A DNA stretch of 54,991 nucleotides from Actinomycetes bacterium (GTDB taxonomy: Bacteria > Actinomycetota > Acidimicrobiia > Acidimicrobiales > RAAP-2), in the NCBI GenBank assembly GCA_021822565.1, contig JAKAQM010000004.1, positions 1-54,991 on the forward strand, in the 5' to 3' direction. A model generated the notes under the pieces. It was not told the DNA's origin. It saw only the letters and a list, made by a program, of their open reading frames with translations, and searched no databases. The position numbers and the translations under genes were made by a program. Positions 8,327-17,704 of this stretch are shown in pieces; the stretch's first letter is position 1; the number at the start of each line of letters is the position of its first letter.

Positions 8327-11300
8327 CTGGACTCCTCCCAGCCGTCGGCGTCGAGCAGGGCTCGCCGGAGCATGTCGGCGGTCTCTCCGTCGGGCTTCCA
8401 TCGGCCCCGCTCCTCGGCCTCGAAGAGCCGCTCGCAGATAGAGCGAAGAGCCCAGGGATTGGACCGCTCGAAGAGCTCCCGGTTCTCGGGGTCTGCGACG
8501 TAGGCCTGGGCCACTCGCTCGTACATCCAGGGCTGCGCGACGTGCGCGGTGACGTCGTAGCCGAAGAGGTAGTCGACGGTGGCGGCCATCTCGAAGGCGC
8601 CCTTGTAGCCGTGACGGCGCATGGCGGCCAGCCACTTGGGGTTGACCACACGGGTCCTGACCACCCGGGCAGCCTCTTCGGCAAGGGAGCGGACGAGGGG
8701 CCGAGCCGGGTTGGCCGAATCCCCGAACCACGCCTTCGGATCCCGGCCGGTGAGGGAACGGATCGTGGCCACCATGCCGCCGTGCTCCTGGAGGTAGTCG
8801 TCCGAGTCGAAGATGTCGTGCTCGCGGTTGTCCTGGTTCTTGACGGCGACGTCGATGGCTGCGAAGCGCCGCCGCATCGCCTCGACGGCCGGCACGCCGA
8901 ACCCCTTCCTGCCGTACGACCACCCTGACCAGGTCACGTACACCGCCGCGAGGTCGTCGTCGGACCGCCAGTTGCGATTCTCGATGAGCGGCAGGATGCC
9001 CGCCCCGTAGCTGCCAGGTGCCGGGCCGAAGACCCTCGGGTCCGCGGCACCGTGCGCCCGGACGAAGTTGTCCTCCGGCGCCTCGTCTAGGCCGGCAACC
9101 AGCTCGACGGCCTCGTCGAGCAGGTCGACCATCGAGGGGAAGGCGTCCCGGAAGAACCCCGAGATCCGCAGCGTCACGTCGACGCGGGGGCGTCCCAGCG
9201 TCGGGAGCGGGATCGGTTCGATCCCGACCACCCGACGAGAGCGCTCCTCCCAGACCGGGCGGACCCCGAGGAGCGCCAGCGCCTCGGCCACGTCGTCTCC
9301 CTGCGTGCGCATCGCCGCCGTGCCCCACAGCACGAGGCCGACCGTCGCTGGGAAGGACCCCTCCTCCTCCACGTGACGGGCGAGCAGCGCGTCGGCGAGC
9401 TTCGTGCCGACCTCCCACGCGAGCTGCGTCGGCAAGGCCTTCGGGTCGACGGAGTAGAAGTTCCTGCCGGTGGGCAGGACGTGGGCGCCCCCGCGGGTGA
9501 GCGCCCCGCTCGGTCCGGCCGGCACGTACCGGCCGTCGAGGCCGGCCAGAAGGTTGGCGACCTCGTCTCCCGTCCGGCGCAGGTTCGGGACCAGCCAGTT
9601 GCAGACCCACGCGATGGTCGCTGTCGAGTCGGGACGCGCCACCCAGCCCTCGGAGGCGGCCGTGGCGACGAGGGAGCGGGACGCCTCCTCGATGCGGTCG
9701 AGGTGCTGGGGATCGTCGGGGTCGAGCCCGCGACGCGACGCCACCTGGTCGCGCAGCGAGGGGACGCGGCCCTGTGGCAGGCGGGTGCTCGCAAGGACCA
9801 GGTCGATCAGCTGCTCGTCCGCTGGCACCGACCCGAGGATGTGGAGCCCTCCGCGGATCTGCGCGTCCTTCAGGGTGCACAGGTAGCCGTCGATCGCGAG
9901 CACGACATCATCGAACCCGTCGTCGAGCGCCACGCCGGAGAGGCCGAGATCCTGGTCGATGCTGGCGTCGCGCACGAGCTTCCAGATCCGCTCGCGCAGC
10001 GCGGGGAGCTTGGCTGGGTCGAGGGACTGCAGCTGGGCGTACTCGTCGAAGAGCTGCTCCAGACGGGCGAGGTCGTCGTAGGTGTCGGCTCTGGTCATCG
10101 GCGGGAGGAGGTGGTCGATCACCACGGCATGGCCGCGCCGCTTGGCCTGCGTCCCTTCCCCGGGGTCGTTGACCACGAACGGGTAGAAGAGCGGCACGTC
10201 GCCAAGTGCGGCGTCGGGCCAGCATCCGGCCGAGAGGCCCACGGCCTTGCCGGGCAGCCACTCGAGCGTGCCGTGCTTGCCCAGGTGGACGATCGCATCG
10301 GCACCCCAGACCTCGTCCAGCCAACGGTAGAAGGCGAGGTAGTGGTGGGTCGGAGGGAGCGACGGCGAGTGGTAGACGGCCACGGGGTCGTCGCCGTAGC
10401 CCCGAGGCGGCTGGATGGCGATGACCACGTTGCCGAGCTCGAGGCCGCTGAACACGAGCCGCTCCTCGTGGACCCGGTGGCGACCCGGAGGCGGGCCCCA
10501 CGCCAACTCGAGCTCCTCCTGGGCGGTGCCGGGGAGGGTGGCGAACCACTCGGCGTAGTGCCTGGCGGGCAGGCTGCCGACGGCGATGCCGAGCTGCTCG
10601 CCGGTCATGTCCTCGGCGTCGTAGGTCAGCCCGTCGGCGAGCGCAGCCATGAGGCTGTCGCCGTCGGAGGGTCGCCCCTCGACGCGGTAGCCCGCGCCGG
10701 CGAGCGCGTCGAGGAGGACGAGGGCGGAAGCCGCCGTGTCGAGGCCGACGGCGTTGCCCAGCCGGCTTCGCTTCGTCGGGTAGGCGGAGAGCACGATCGC
10801 GACCCGCCGGTCCGAGGGCGGCGTGGCACCGAGGCCCGCGAGGCGCAGCGCGAGGCCTGCGACCCGAGCCACCCGGTCGGGAATGGTCCGGTAGGCCTGC
10901 ACGCTGGTGCCGAGCTGGTCGCCGTCGTCGACGACCTCGCTGAACGCGAAGGCTGGCGCGATGATGCGGCCGTCGAGCTCCGGGATGGCGACGCCCGAGG
11001 CGACGTCGAAGGGGCCGAGCCCCGCATCGGAGGCCGCCCATTCCTCGCTCGAGCGTCCGGTGGAGGGAGCCTGGAGCACGGGGATGTCCAGTTGCGCCAG
11101 CTCGGAGACGTCCCAGCCTTCGCCCTCGGCGCCCCCTGGCGCGCCGGTCGTGCCGGCCGCGGCCGCCGCGCCTCCTGCGGCGAGCACGGTCGTGACGAGG
11201 ACCCGGGCACCGTGGCGGCGGAGCAGCTCGACGACCGGCGCGGCGGCCCGATCCCGCAGCGAGTAGCACCAGATGGCGAGCGGGCGTCCCCCCGCAGCGC

Positions 11301-11877
11301 TCACGGCAGCGCACAGGTCGTCGACGAACTGGGTGTTCCCTGCGACCAGGTGGGCTCGGTAGAAGACGATGCCCACCACCGGGCCTGCTCTCGACAGTTC
11401 CGGCTCCCGCCAGACGCCGTGGTCCGCGACAGGGCTCGGCGGCTCGAAGCCCCATCCGTCGAAGCAGACGGTGTCGGCTACGAAGCGCAGCAGCTGCTCG
11501 AGGTTGGCGGGGCCTCCGTAGGCCAGGTAGGCGAACGCCTCGGTGACCGTGGCGCTGGGCACGGTCGAGGCCGCGGTCAGCTCCGCGTCCGGGGCGGCTT
11601 CGCCGCTGAAGGCGAGCAGCGCGATCCCCTGCTCGGCGCACTCGGCCCGCAGACGGTCGAATCCTTCCGCCCACGCCTGGCGACCGCCGAGAAGGCGGAC
11701 CAGGACACAGCTGGTTCCGTGGAGGTCGCCGACGGGGTCGGGTGCCCAGGTAGTCGAGGCGCTCACCGCCCGGAAGCCCTTCGGCAGACCCTCGACCGCG
11801 GTACGCAGCGCGAGCAGGTCGGTGCTCGTGGACACGATCACGTGGATCCGACCTGCGGTTGCGACCGGCGTACTCAC
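8323..11877 (-). CDS. cobN: Cobaltochelatase subunit CobN
   Basis: HLGKHGTLEWLPGKAVGLSAGCWPDAALGDVPLFYPFVVNDPGEGTQAKRRGHAVVIDHLLPPMTRADTYDDLARLE...; GTG start at 11877, about 1184 aa. Confidence 0.96.
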   Translation of the reverse strand: MSTPVATAGRIHVIVSTSTDLLALRTAVEGLPKGFRAVSASTTWAPDPVGDLHGTSCVLVRLLGGRQAWAEGFDRLRAECAEQGIALLAFSGEAAPDAELTAASTVPSATVTEAFAYLAYGGPANLEQLLRFVADTVCFDGWGFEPPSPVADHGVWREPELSRAGPVVGIVFYRAHLVAGNTQFVDDLCAAVSAAGGRPLAIWCYSLRDRAAAPVVELLRRHGARVLVTTVLAAGGAAAAAGTTGAPGGAEGEGWDVSELAQLDIPVLQAPSTGRSSEEWAASDAGLGPFDVASGVAIPELDGRIIAPAFAFSEVVDDGDQLGTSVQAYRTIPDRVARVAGLALRLAGLGATPPSDRRVAIVLSAYPTKRSRLGNAVGLDTAASALVLLDALAGAGYRVEGRPSDGDSLMAALADGLTYDAEDMTGEQLGIAVGSLPARHYAEWFATLPGTAQEELELAWGPPPGRHRVHEERLVFSGLELGNVVIAIQPPRGYGDDPVAVYHSPSLPPTHHYLAFYRWLDEVWGADAIVHLGKHGTLEWLPGKAVGLSAGCWPDAALGDVPLFYPFVVNDPGEGTQAKRRGHAVVIDHLLPPMTRADTYDDLARLEQLFDEYAQLQSLDPAKLPALRERIWKLVRDASIDQDLGLSGVALDDGFDDVVLAIDGYLCTLKDAQIRGGLHILGSVPADEQLIDLVLASTRLPQGRVPSLRDQVASRRGLDPDDPQHLDRIEEASRSLVATAASEGWVARPDSTATIAWVCNWLVPNLRRTGDEVANLLAGLDGRYVPAGPSGALTRGGAHVLPTGRNFYSVDPKALPTQLAWEVGTKLADALLARHVEEEGSFPATVGLVLWGTAAMRTQGDDVAEALALLGVRPVWEERSRRVVGIEPIPLPTLGRPRVDVTLRISGFFRDAFPSMVDLLDEAVELVAGLDEAPEDNFVRAHGAADPRVFGPAPGSYGAGILPLIENRNWRSDDDLAAVYVTWSGWSYGRKGFGVPAVEAMRRRFAAIDVAVKNQDNREHDIFDSDDYLQEHGGMVATIRSLTGRDPKAWFGDSANPARPLVRSLAEEAARVVRTRVVNPKWLAAMRRHGYKGAFEMAATVDYLFGYDVTAHVAQPWMYERVAQAYVADPENRELFERSNPWALRSICERLFEAEERGRWKPDGETADMLRRALLDADGWEESR

Positions 11878-12599
11878 GTGTGCGCCTCTTGGCGTGTGCC
11901 GAGACTGCAGCCTTCGCACGTGCGGCCGCCCGACGTGCGGTACCACAGGCAGCAAGCGGAGCGCCGCCATTCCCAGTCGGCGCCGTGCGTGTCGAACCTC
12001 CCGGTGCCCGCCAGCCACGGCGCGTGTGCGAGGAGCCGATCCGCGCGGCGTCGGATCATGAGACGCTCGCTGGTGTCGCCGCGGTCGCGAGCCGAGCCTT
12101 CGACCGCCCGGAACGCTGCTGCCGAGGAGGCTGCGACGTTGGCCCAGGCCAACCGCTTTCCGAGGCGCTGCGATGCACGCGCGGCGGAGACGAACCCGAC
12201 GAGGTGCGAGGTGAACGCCGCCTCGGCGATCCCCCGGGCGTCCTCCGCCTCGCCGAGGGCGTCGGATCGGAAGCGCAGCGCCTTCGCACGACCTTGGTGG
12301 ACGCGCACCGACGTTGCCTCGGCCGCGGGAGAAGGCCAGGGCAGCCCGAGCGCGAAGGCCGCCAGGCTGACCGCAGCCACCCGATAGGCGTAGGACTGGA
12401 CGAGGAGGGACGCCGCGACGGTTCGATCGCCAGCGGTGTGCGACGCGCCCTCGTCGACGGCGGCTGCGAGCTCCTGCGGACCGATGGCGTCGCACTCGTG
12501 CCAGCCGACTTCTGTCTGCGGGGGATCTCCGCAGGATGCCCGCAGGTGGTCGACCCGGGCTTGCACGGCCGCCAGCACCTCTTCGAGGCGGGTGGTCAC
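11874..12599 (-). CDS. FhuF-like ferric iron reductase / (2Fe-2S)-binding family protein
   Basis: C-terminal RRSACCLWYRTSGGRTCEGCSLG = CC-x10-C-x2-C, the FhuF-type [2Fe-2S] motif; helical N-terminal region. Confidence 0.8.
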   Translation of the reverse strand: MTTRLEEVLAAVQARVDHLRASCGDPPQTEVGWHECDAIGPQELAAAVDEGASHTAGDRTVAASLLVQSYAYRVAAVSLAAFALGLPWPSPAAEATSVRVHQGRAKALRFRSDALGEAEDARGIAEAAFTSHLVGFVSAARASQRLGKRLAWANVAASSAAAFRAVEGSARDRGDTSERLMIRRRADRLLAHAPWLAGTGRFDTHGADWEWRRSACCLWYRTSGGRTCEGCSLGTRQEAHT

Positions 12600-14152
12600 G
12601 CCAGGGCTCCCTCGGAGAGGATCCGGTCGAGCGCCGTGAGGTCGAGGTGCGTCTCGAGGGTGTCGGCCAATCGGTCGATCCGCTGCTCGCGGGCAACCGC
12701 GAACGATCCCGCGCGCGTCACCCGTTTGCGCACCTTCGTCGCGACCCGATCGAGGAAGGCCGCCCGCGCCGCGTCGGCCTCGAGCAGGCCGTGCAGCGTG
12801 GTGCCCCATACCGTGCCCCCGGCCGGCGTGGTGCCGATCGCGCCGTCCGCGGTTCCGTCATCGAGGCGCACCAGCGCCCGCCCCCACGCTGCGACGACGC
12901 CGTGGTGGATCTGGTACCCGCTCGCTCGCCGCCCGAACAGGCGACCGTCCCGACGGCGGGTGACCTTGTCGGGACCGAAGGTCGTCACCGCGTCGAGGAG
13001 GCCGAGACCTTCCACGGACGAGTGGGACGATTCCACGCCGCCGGGGTCGCAGATCGTGCGGCCGAGCATCTGGTAGCCGGCGCAGATCCCGAGCACCGTG
13101 CCGTGGATCGTCGCGACGGCGCGGTCCAACCCGCGGCTCCGCAGCCAGGCCAGGTCGTCGACGGTGCGCTTGGACCCGGGGATGACGAGGAGGTCCGGCC
13201 GCCCGACGTCGCGGGCGTCGGCGACCCAGCGCAGTCGTACCCCCGGCTCCAGCCGAAGCGGGTCGACGTCGGTGAAGTTGGCGATGTGAGGCAGTCGCAC
13301 CACGGCGACGTCGAGCAGGTCACCGGGCTCGGGGAACGGGGTGCGACCGGCCGAAAGGGGACCGGCGACGGCGTCCTCGCCTGTGGGTAGGAGCTGGAGC
13401 GGCCGGGCGAGGGCGAGCGAGTCCTCACTGTCCGTCTCGGCTCCCTCGAGCCACGGGACGACGCCGAGGGTCGGCACGCCCGCACGCGTCTCGAGCCCGG
13501 CCGTCCCGCCGGAGAGCAGCGCCAGATCGCCGCGGAACTTGTTGATCACGAAGCCCTTCACCCGGCGGCGGTACTCGTCGGGCAGGAGGGCGACGGTCCC
13601 GAAGAGCGCGGCGAACACGCCGCCGAGGTCGATGTCGCCGACGACGACGGCCGGGAGGTCCGCCTCGTGGGCCAGGCGGAGGTTGACGATGTCGGTGTCG
13701 AGAAGGTTGATCTCCGCCGGGCTGCCCGCTCCTTCGAGGATGACCACGTCGAAGCGTGCGCGCAGGTCGGCGAGGGCCCCGAGGACCAGGCCGAAGAGCT
13801 CTGGCTTGAGCCGGTGGTACTCCGCCGCCGTCATCGTGCCGAGCGGGCGGCCCATCACCACCACTTGGCAGCAGGTGTCCCCCATGGGTTTGACCAGCAC
13901 CGGGTTCATCGCGACCTCAGCTTCGGCCCCGGCCGCCGTTGCCTGCCATGCCTGTGCCCGAGCGATCTCGTGGCCGGCTGGCGTGACCGTCGAGTTGTTC
14001 GACATGTTCTGCGCCTTGAACGGTGCCACCCGAGCCCCCTGCCGTGCGTAGTGACGGCAGAGCCCGGCCGCGATCGTGCTCTTGCCGGCATTCGACGTGG
14101 CGCCGCACACCATCACTGCGCCTGAAGGAGCCGATCCCGCCCGCTGGTGCAC
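12596..14152 (-). CDS. cobQ: Cobyric acid synthase CobQ/CbiP (start uncertain: GTG 14152 or ATG 14113)
   Basis: AVMVCGATSNAGKSTIAAGLCRHYARQGARVAPFKAQNMSNNSTVTPAGHEIARAQ...GKSTIA..ICAGYQMLGRTICDPGGVESS; stop in GTGA overlap. Confidence 0.95.
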   Translation of the reverse strand: MHQRAGSAPSGAVMVCGATSNAGKSTIAAGLCRHYARQGARVAPFKAQNMSNNSTVTPAGHEIARAQAWQATAAGAEAEVAMNPVLVKPMGDTCCQVVVMGRPLGTMTAAEYHRLKPELFGLVLGALADLRARFDVVILEGAGSPAEINLLDTDIVNLRLAHEADLPAVVVGDIDLGGVFAALFGTVALLPDEYRRRVKGFVINKFRGDLALLSGGTAGLETRAGVPTLGVVPWLEGAETDSEDSLALARPLQLLPTGEDAVAGPLSAGRTPFPEPGDLLDVAVVRLPHIANFTDVDPLRLEPGVRLRWVADARDVGRPDLLVIPGSKRTVDDLAWLRSRGLDRAVATIHGTVLGICAGYQMLGRTICDPGGVESSHSSVEGLGLLDAVTTFGPDKVTRRRDGRLFGRRASGYQIHHGVVAAWGRALVRLDDGTADGAIGTTPAGGTVWGTTLHGLLEADAARAAFLDRVATKVRKRVTRAGSFAVAREQRIDRLADTLETHLDLTALDRILSEGALA

Positions 14153-14164
14153 CCTTGACGTCTC

Positions 14165-14345
14165 CCGCGTCGAGCTCTTCGTCGGCACAGGTGTCCTGGC
14201 TCCCGGATCGACGCTCGCCCCGGCCTTCCAATCCCGATGGACCGTGGCCTCAGCTGGGATCTGCTCCCCGGTTACAGTTGCGGGACAGCCCCGGTTTTCC
14301 ACCGGCGTTCCCTGTAGCCGTCCCGGACGTTACCAGCACTCGGTC
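14165..14345 (-). promoter_or_regulatory. Cobalamin riboswitch upstream of the cobQ polycistron
   Basis: Minus strand reads acagggaacGCCGGTGGAAAACCGGggctGTCCCGCAACTGTAACCGGGgag...GGAAGGCcggg...GAGCCAGGACACCTGTGCCGACGAAG; B12-box and core elements visible. Confidence 0.88.
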
Positions 14346-14381
14346 GAACCCGCGAAACCACGCCCACCTCTCGCCACCGCC

Positions 14382-15188
14382 GTGACCGTCCCGCCTCGCG
14401 TGCTGCTGCTCGGGGGAACGACCGAGGCCGGCGGTCTGGCCGACGTGCTGTCCGCACGTGACGACGTGTCCGCGGTGACCTCGCTGGCGGGACGGACGGC
14501 GGCGCCCCCCGCCGTGCCCGGACGCCGACGGGTCGGCGGGTTCGGCGGCACCGGCGGCCTGGTCGCGTACCTCCGATCGGAGCGCATCGCTGCCGTCGTG
14601 GACGCCACCCACCCCTTTGCCGAGGTGATGCGGTGGCACGCGTACGACGCCTGTCGCGAGGCCGGGGTGCCGAGGCTCCGCCTCGAACGGCCTCGGTGGC
14701 AGGCGCAGGGCGGGGACCGCTGGACGGTCGTTCCCGACGTGGCAGCTGCCGCAGCCGTCATCTCGGCTGGTCCGGCACGGCGGGTGTTCCTCGCCACCGG
14801 TCGGGGCGACCTGTCGGCGTTCGTCCCTGGCGTCGACGGGCGACGCTGGTGGCTGGTCCGCTCGATCGATCCGCCGGCGCGATTGCCGCTGCACCCTGCA
14901 GAGGTCGTCCTCGCCCGTGGTCCGTTCAGCGTCGACGGGGAGGTGGAGCTCATGGAGCGACATCGGGTCGACCTCGTGGTCACCAAGAACAGCGGAGGGG
15001 ACGCCGCCGCCGCCAAGCTCCACGCAGCTCGCCGGCTGGATGTCGCCGTCCTCGTGATCGACCGGCCTCCTTCGCCGGACGGCCCGTCGGCCGCGACCGT
15101 CGGCGATGCGCTCGAGTGGCTGTGTGCGTCGCTCGGGCTCCGACCCGTGGACGAGGGACGACCGCGGCCCGCGCTCAGGGGCGGCTGA
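14382..15188 (+). CDS. cobK: Precorrin-6A reductase CobK/CbiJ
   Basis: RVLLLGGTTEAGGLADVLS...SLAGRT...VGGFGGTGGLVAYLRSERIAAVVDATHPFAEVMRWHAYDACREAGVPRLRLERPRW. Confidence 0.92.
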   Translation: MTVPPRVLLLGGTTEAGGLADVLSARDDVSAVTSLAGRTAAPPAVPGRRRVGGFGGTGGLVAYLRSERIAAVVDATHPFAEVMRWHAYDACREAGVPRLRLERPRWQAQGGDRWTVVPDVAAAAAVISAGPARRVFLATGRGDLSAFVPGVDGRRWWLVRSIDPPARLPLHPAEVVLARGPFSVDGEVELMERHRVDLVVTKNSGGDAAAAKLHAARRLDVAVLVIDRPPSPDGPSAATVGDALEWLCASLGLRPVDEGRPRPALRGG

Positions 15189-17640
15189 CGTCGCCGGCGG
15201 CGACCTCCGCGGGGCCAGGGCCGCCGACCGCGGCGGCGACTGCGTCGAGGGTGGGGCCGCTGGCGCCGCCGCGGTGCTGGGTGGACAGCGCCGCGGCCAC
15301 GTTGGCGAAGCGGGCGGCGGACAGCGCGTCGTCTCCGTTGGCGAATCGCGCCAGCATGGCGCCGACGTGGACGTCGCCGGCGCCGGTCGTGTCCACGGCG
15401 GCGGCTCGGTGCCCGGGCACGTGCGCAGGTGCCATCCCCTGACGGGCGACCCAGCAGCCACCCGGTCCGACCCGCACCACGGCGATGCCGCCGGGGGCGA
15501 GCTGTTCGGCGAGCGCGGCTGCAGCCTCCGCCGGCGTGCCTGCCCCGGTACGCCCAACAGCCTCGCGCTCGCTCGCGCTGAAGAGGTTCACTCGCCCGAG
15601 CACCGCGCCGACGGGATCTGCGGGGGGCGCTCCGAGCGGCCCGGGGTCCACGGCCAACAGGTGCTCAGGGCTCAGCCCGTGCACCCATGACACGATCGCG
15701 GGCCCGGCAACGGGGTAGAGGAGGTCGTAGCCCGACACGTAGACCGCGTCGCCGGCCTCCAGGACGATCCGCCCGAGGAAGCCGGCGTCCAGCCGCGACT
15801 CGATCCCGGGGGAGGTCACGAACGTGCGCTCGCCGTCGGCTTCGACGACGCCGACGGTGAACCCCGTGTCCTCTCCAGCGCCCGGCGGGATCAGGGCCCG
15901 GATGCCGGAGACCTCGAGGTCCCGCGCCACGTGGCGCCCGAAGGCGCCGTCTCCGATCAGGCCTGCGTACGCACCGGGCAGCCCGAGGCGTGACGCCGCG
16001 CTCAGGACGTTGAACCCTCCGCCGCTGGCCAGGGTGCGGTCGCTGGCGATCACGTCTCCACCACGGCTCGGCAGCGCGTCCACGTGTACGAGGATGTCGA
16101 GGAGGATGCTGCCCACCAGCACCAGCCGGCTGGGCGGAGCGGCGGTGGGGACGTACGCCTCCGGCATGGGGCTCGCGGTCGGCGTCACCGCGATCGTCGC
16201 GTCGCGCCGGGTGCTCGGAGCCATCGTGGCGGAGCAGCTGCGACCCCGGCGTGCGCGTGCGGTCAGCCCCCACCCGGCGATCGACACGGCCGCAGCCACG
16301 GCGAGCCCCAGCCCGAACCCGAAGCTGCCGTCGCCCACCAGCCCGCCGGCGAGCGGCCCGGTGTAGAGCGGCGACGCCGTGGTCACGAGCGCCACCGCCG
16401 AGCCGGCCGCGAAACCGGCGAGTCCCGGCACGTCCACGGCCCGCGGGTCGTCCACGGCCCGTGTGGTGGTCGTGCCGGCAGGCGTGCGTCGGGCCGATGC
16501 GCGCGTCGTGCTGATCATGTCCGCCAGCACCACCCCGGCCCAGGCGCAGAGCCCGGCCGCGAGCAGCGTCAGGAAGCTCTCGAACGGGCCGAGGAACCCG
16601 GAGCGGCCGATCATGAGCCACAGCCCGGCGCCGCACACCACGGCGCCGTCGACCAGGACAGTGCGGCTGCGGCGGATCCGGACGCCGAGCGCGAGCAGCG
16701 TGAGCCCCGACGAGTAGCAGGCCAAGTCGGACTCGGCGAGCATGCCGCCGGCCGCGACCAGCAGGAAGGGCGTCGAGATCCAGGCGGGGAGCGCCGCTCC
16801 GATCGGCCCGACCGGGTCCAGGGCGGTGGCCAGGCCGTGGACCTTCGTGCTCAGGAGGTAGCCGGTGACGACCAGGACCGCGGTCGGCAGTGCTGCGCCG
16901 CTCGTGACCCAGCCGACGATCGATCGGGCCCGCTCGTCCAACGGCAGGTACCGGCTGTAGTCGGGGGCGAGGTTGACCCAGCTGATGCCGGTCCCTGCCG
17001 CCAGGATCCCGCCGGCCACGAGCACCGTTCGCAGCGACGCCGGGTGGCCGGCGGCGAGACGGGCGACGTCGACGTGCACCAGGAGCACCGGGAGAACGGC
17101 GACCGTGAGCAGGCCGAACCCGACGGCGGCGAGCCGCTGAAAGCGCAGGATCGCGCCGTGGCCGAGGACGCCGAGGACGAGCGACGCGCCGATCATGACG
17201 CCGAGCGCCGCCGCGTCGACGGCCGCTCCGGCTCGAACCCCGAGGGCGGCGTGCGCTGCAGCGACCAGGGCCCACGCGCCGATGACCGACGTCACCACCT
17301 CCCAGCCCAGCACGCTCACCCAGCCCACTGCCGCCGCGACGAGGTTGCCGGTCCGCCCCAGTGCCCGGCGCGAGAGCACGAGGGCCGGCATGCCGGCGCG
17401 CTGGCCGGCCACCGACACTGCTCCGACCAAGAGGAACGACACCGTCGTCGCTGCGATCGCGGTCACCAGTGCCTGGGCCAGGTCGAGGCCCATCGCGGCG
17501 AGGATGGCGCCGAAGACGACGCCGAGGATCCCGAGGTTCGCGGCGAACCACACCGGAAAGAGGCTCCTGGCGCGTCCATGGCGCTCGTCGGGGGGCACCG
17601 CTTGGATGCCGCGCTGTTCGATCCAGGCGTGTCCCGTCAC
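15175..17640 (-). CDS. Fusion: NCS1-family (purine/cytosine/HMP-type) permease with C-terminal PfkB-family carbohydrate/nucleoside kinase
   Basis: N-term WIEQRGIQAVPPDERHGRARSLFPVWFAANLGILGVVFGAI (NCS1 signature), about 12 TM; C-term LVLVGSILLDILVHVDALPSRGGDVIA...SGGGFNVLSAASRLGLP...AAAVDTTGAGDVHVGAMLARF (PfkB signatures); single uninterrupted 821-aa ORF. Confidence 0.9.
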   Translation of the reverse strand: MTGHAWIEQRGIQAVPPDERHGRARSLFPVWFAANLGILGVVFGAILAAMGLDLAQALVTAIAATTVSFLLVGAVSVAGQRAGMPALVLSRRALGRTGNLVAAAVGWVSVLGWEVVTSVIGAWALVAAAHAALGVRAGAAVDAAALGVMIGASLVLGVLGHGAILRFQRLAAVGFGLLTVAVLPVLLVHVDVARLAAGHPASLRTVLVAGGILAAGTGISWVNLAPDYSRYLPLDERARSIVGWVTSGAALPTAVLVVTGYLLSTKVHGLATALDPVGPIGAALPAWISTPFLLVAAGGMLAESDLACYSSGLTLLALGVRIRRSRTVLVDGAVVCGAGLWLMIGRSGFLGPFESFLTLLAAGLCAWAGVVLADMISTTRASARRTPAGTTTTRAVDDPRAVDVPGLAGFAAGSAVALVTTASPLYTGPLAGGLVGDGSFGFGLGLAVAAAVSIAGWGLTARARRGRSCSATMAPSTRRDATIAVTPTASPMPEAYVPTAAPPSRLVLVGSILLDILVHVDALPSRGGDVIASDRTLASGGGFNVLSAASRLGLPGAYAGLIGDGAFGRHVARDLEVSGIRALIPPGAGEDTGFTVGVVEADGERTFVTSPGIESRLDAGFLGRIVLEAGDAVYVSGYDLLYPVAGPAIVSWVHGLSPEHLLAVDPGPLGAPPADPVGAVLGRVNLFSASEREAVGRTGAGTPAEAAAALAEQLAPGGIAVVRVGPGGCWVARQGMAPAHVPGHRAAAVDTTGAGDVHVGAMLARFANGDDALSAARFANVAAALSTQHRGGASGPTLDAVAAAVGGPGPAEVAAGDVSRP

Positions 17641-17704
17641 CGGCGGCGCACTGTAGCGCGAGCCTCCGCTGTCGAGCGGGGGTGCTCCCCGCGCGCTGCG
17701 CTAC

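Noticed and set aside
6377-9880. 1167-aa ORF as a chelatase-CobN fusion
   Set aside because: N-terminal 500 residues are off-frame cobN (Arg/Pro-rich); the true start is ATG at 8326.
9373-12387. 1004-aa plus-strand ORF
   Set aside because: Antisense shadow of cobN; Arg/Gly/Val-rich translation with no domain signature, a high-GC artefact.
8323-12696. 1457-aa minus ORF as a single gene
   Set aside because: cobN begins at GTG 11877; the upstream extension is out-of-frame reading of the FhuF-like gene.
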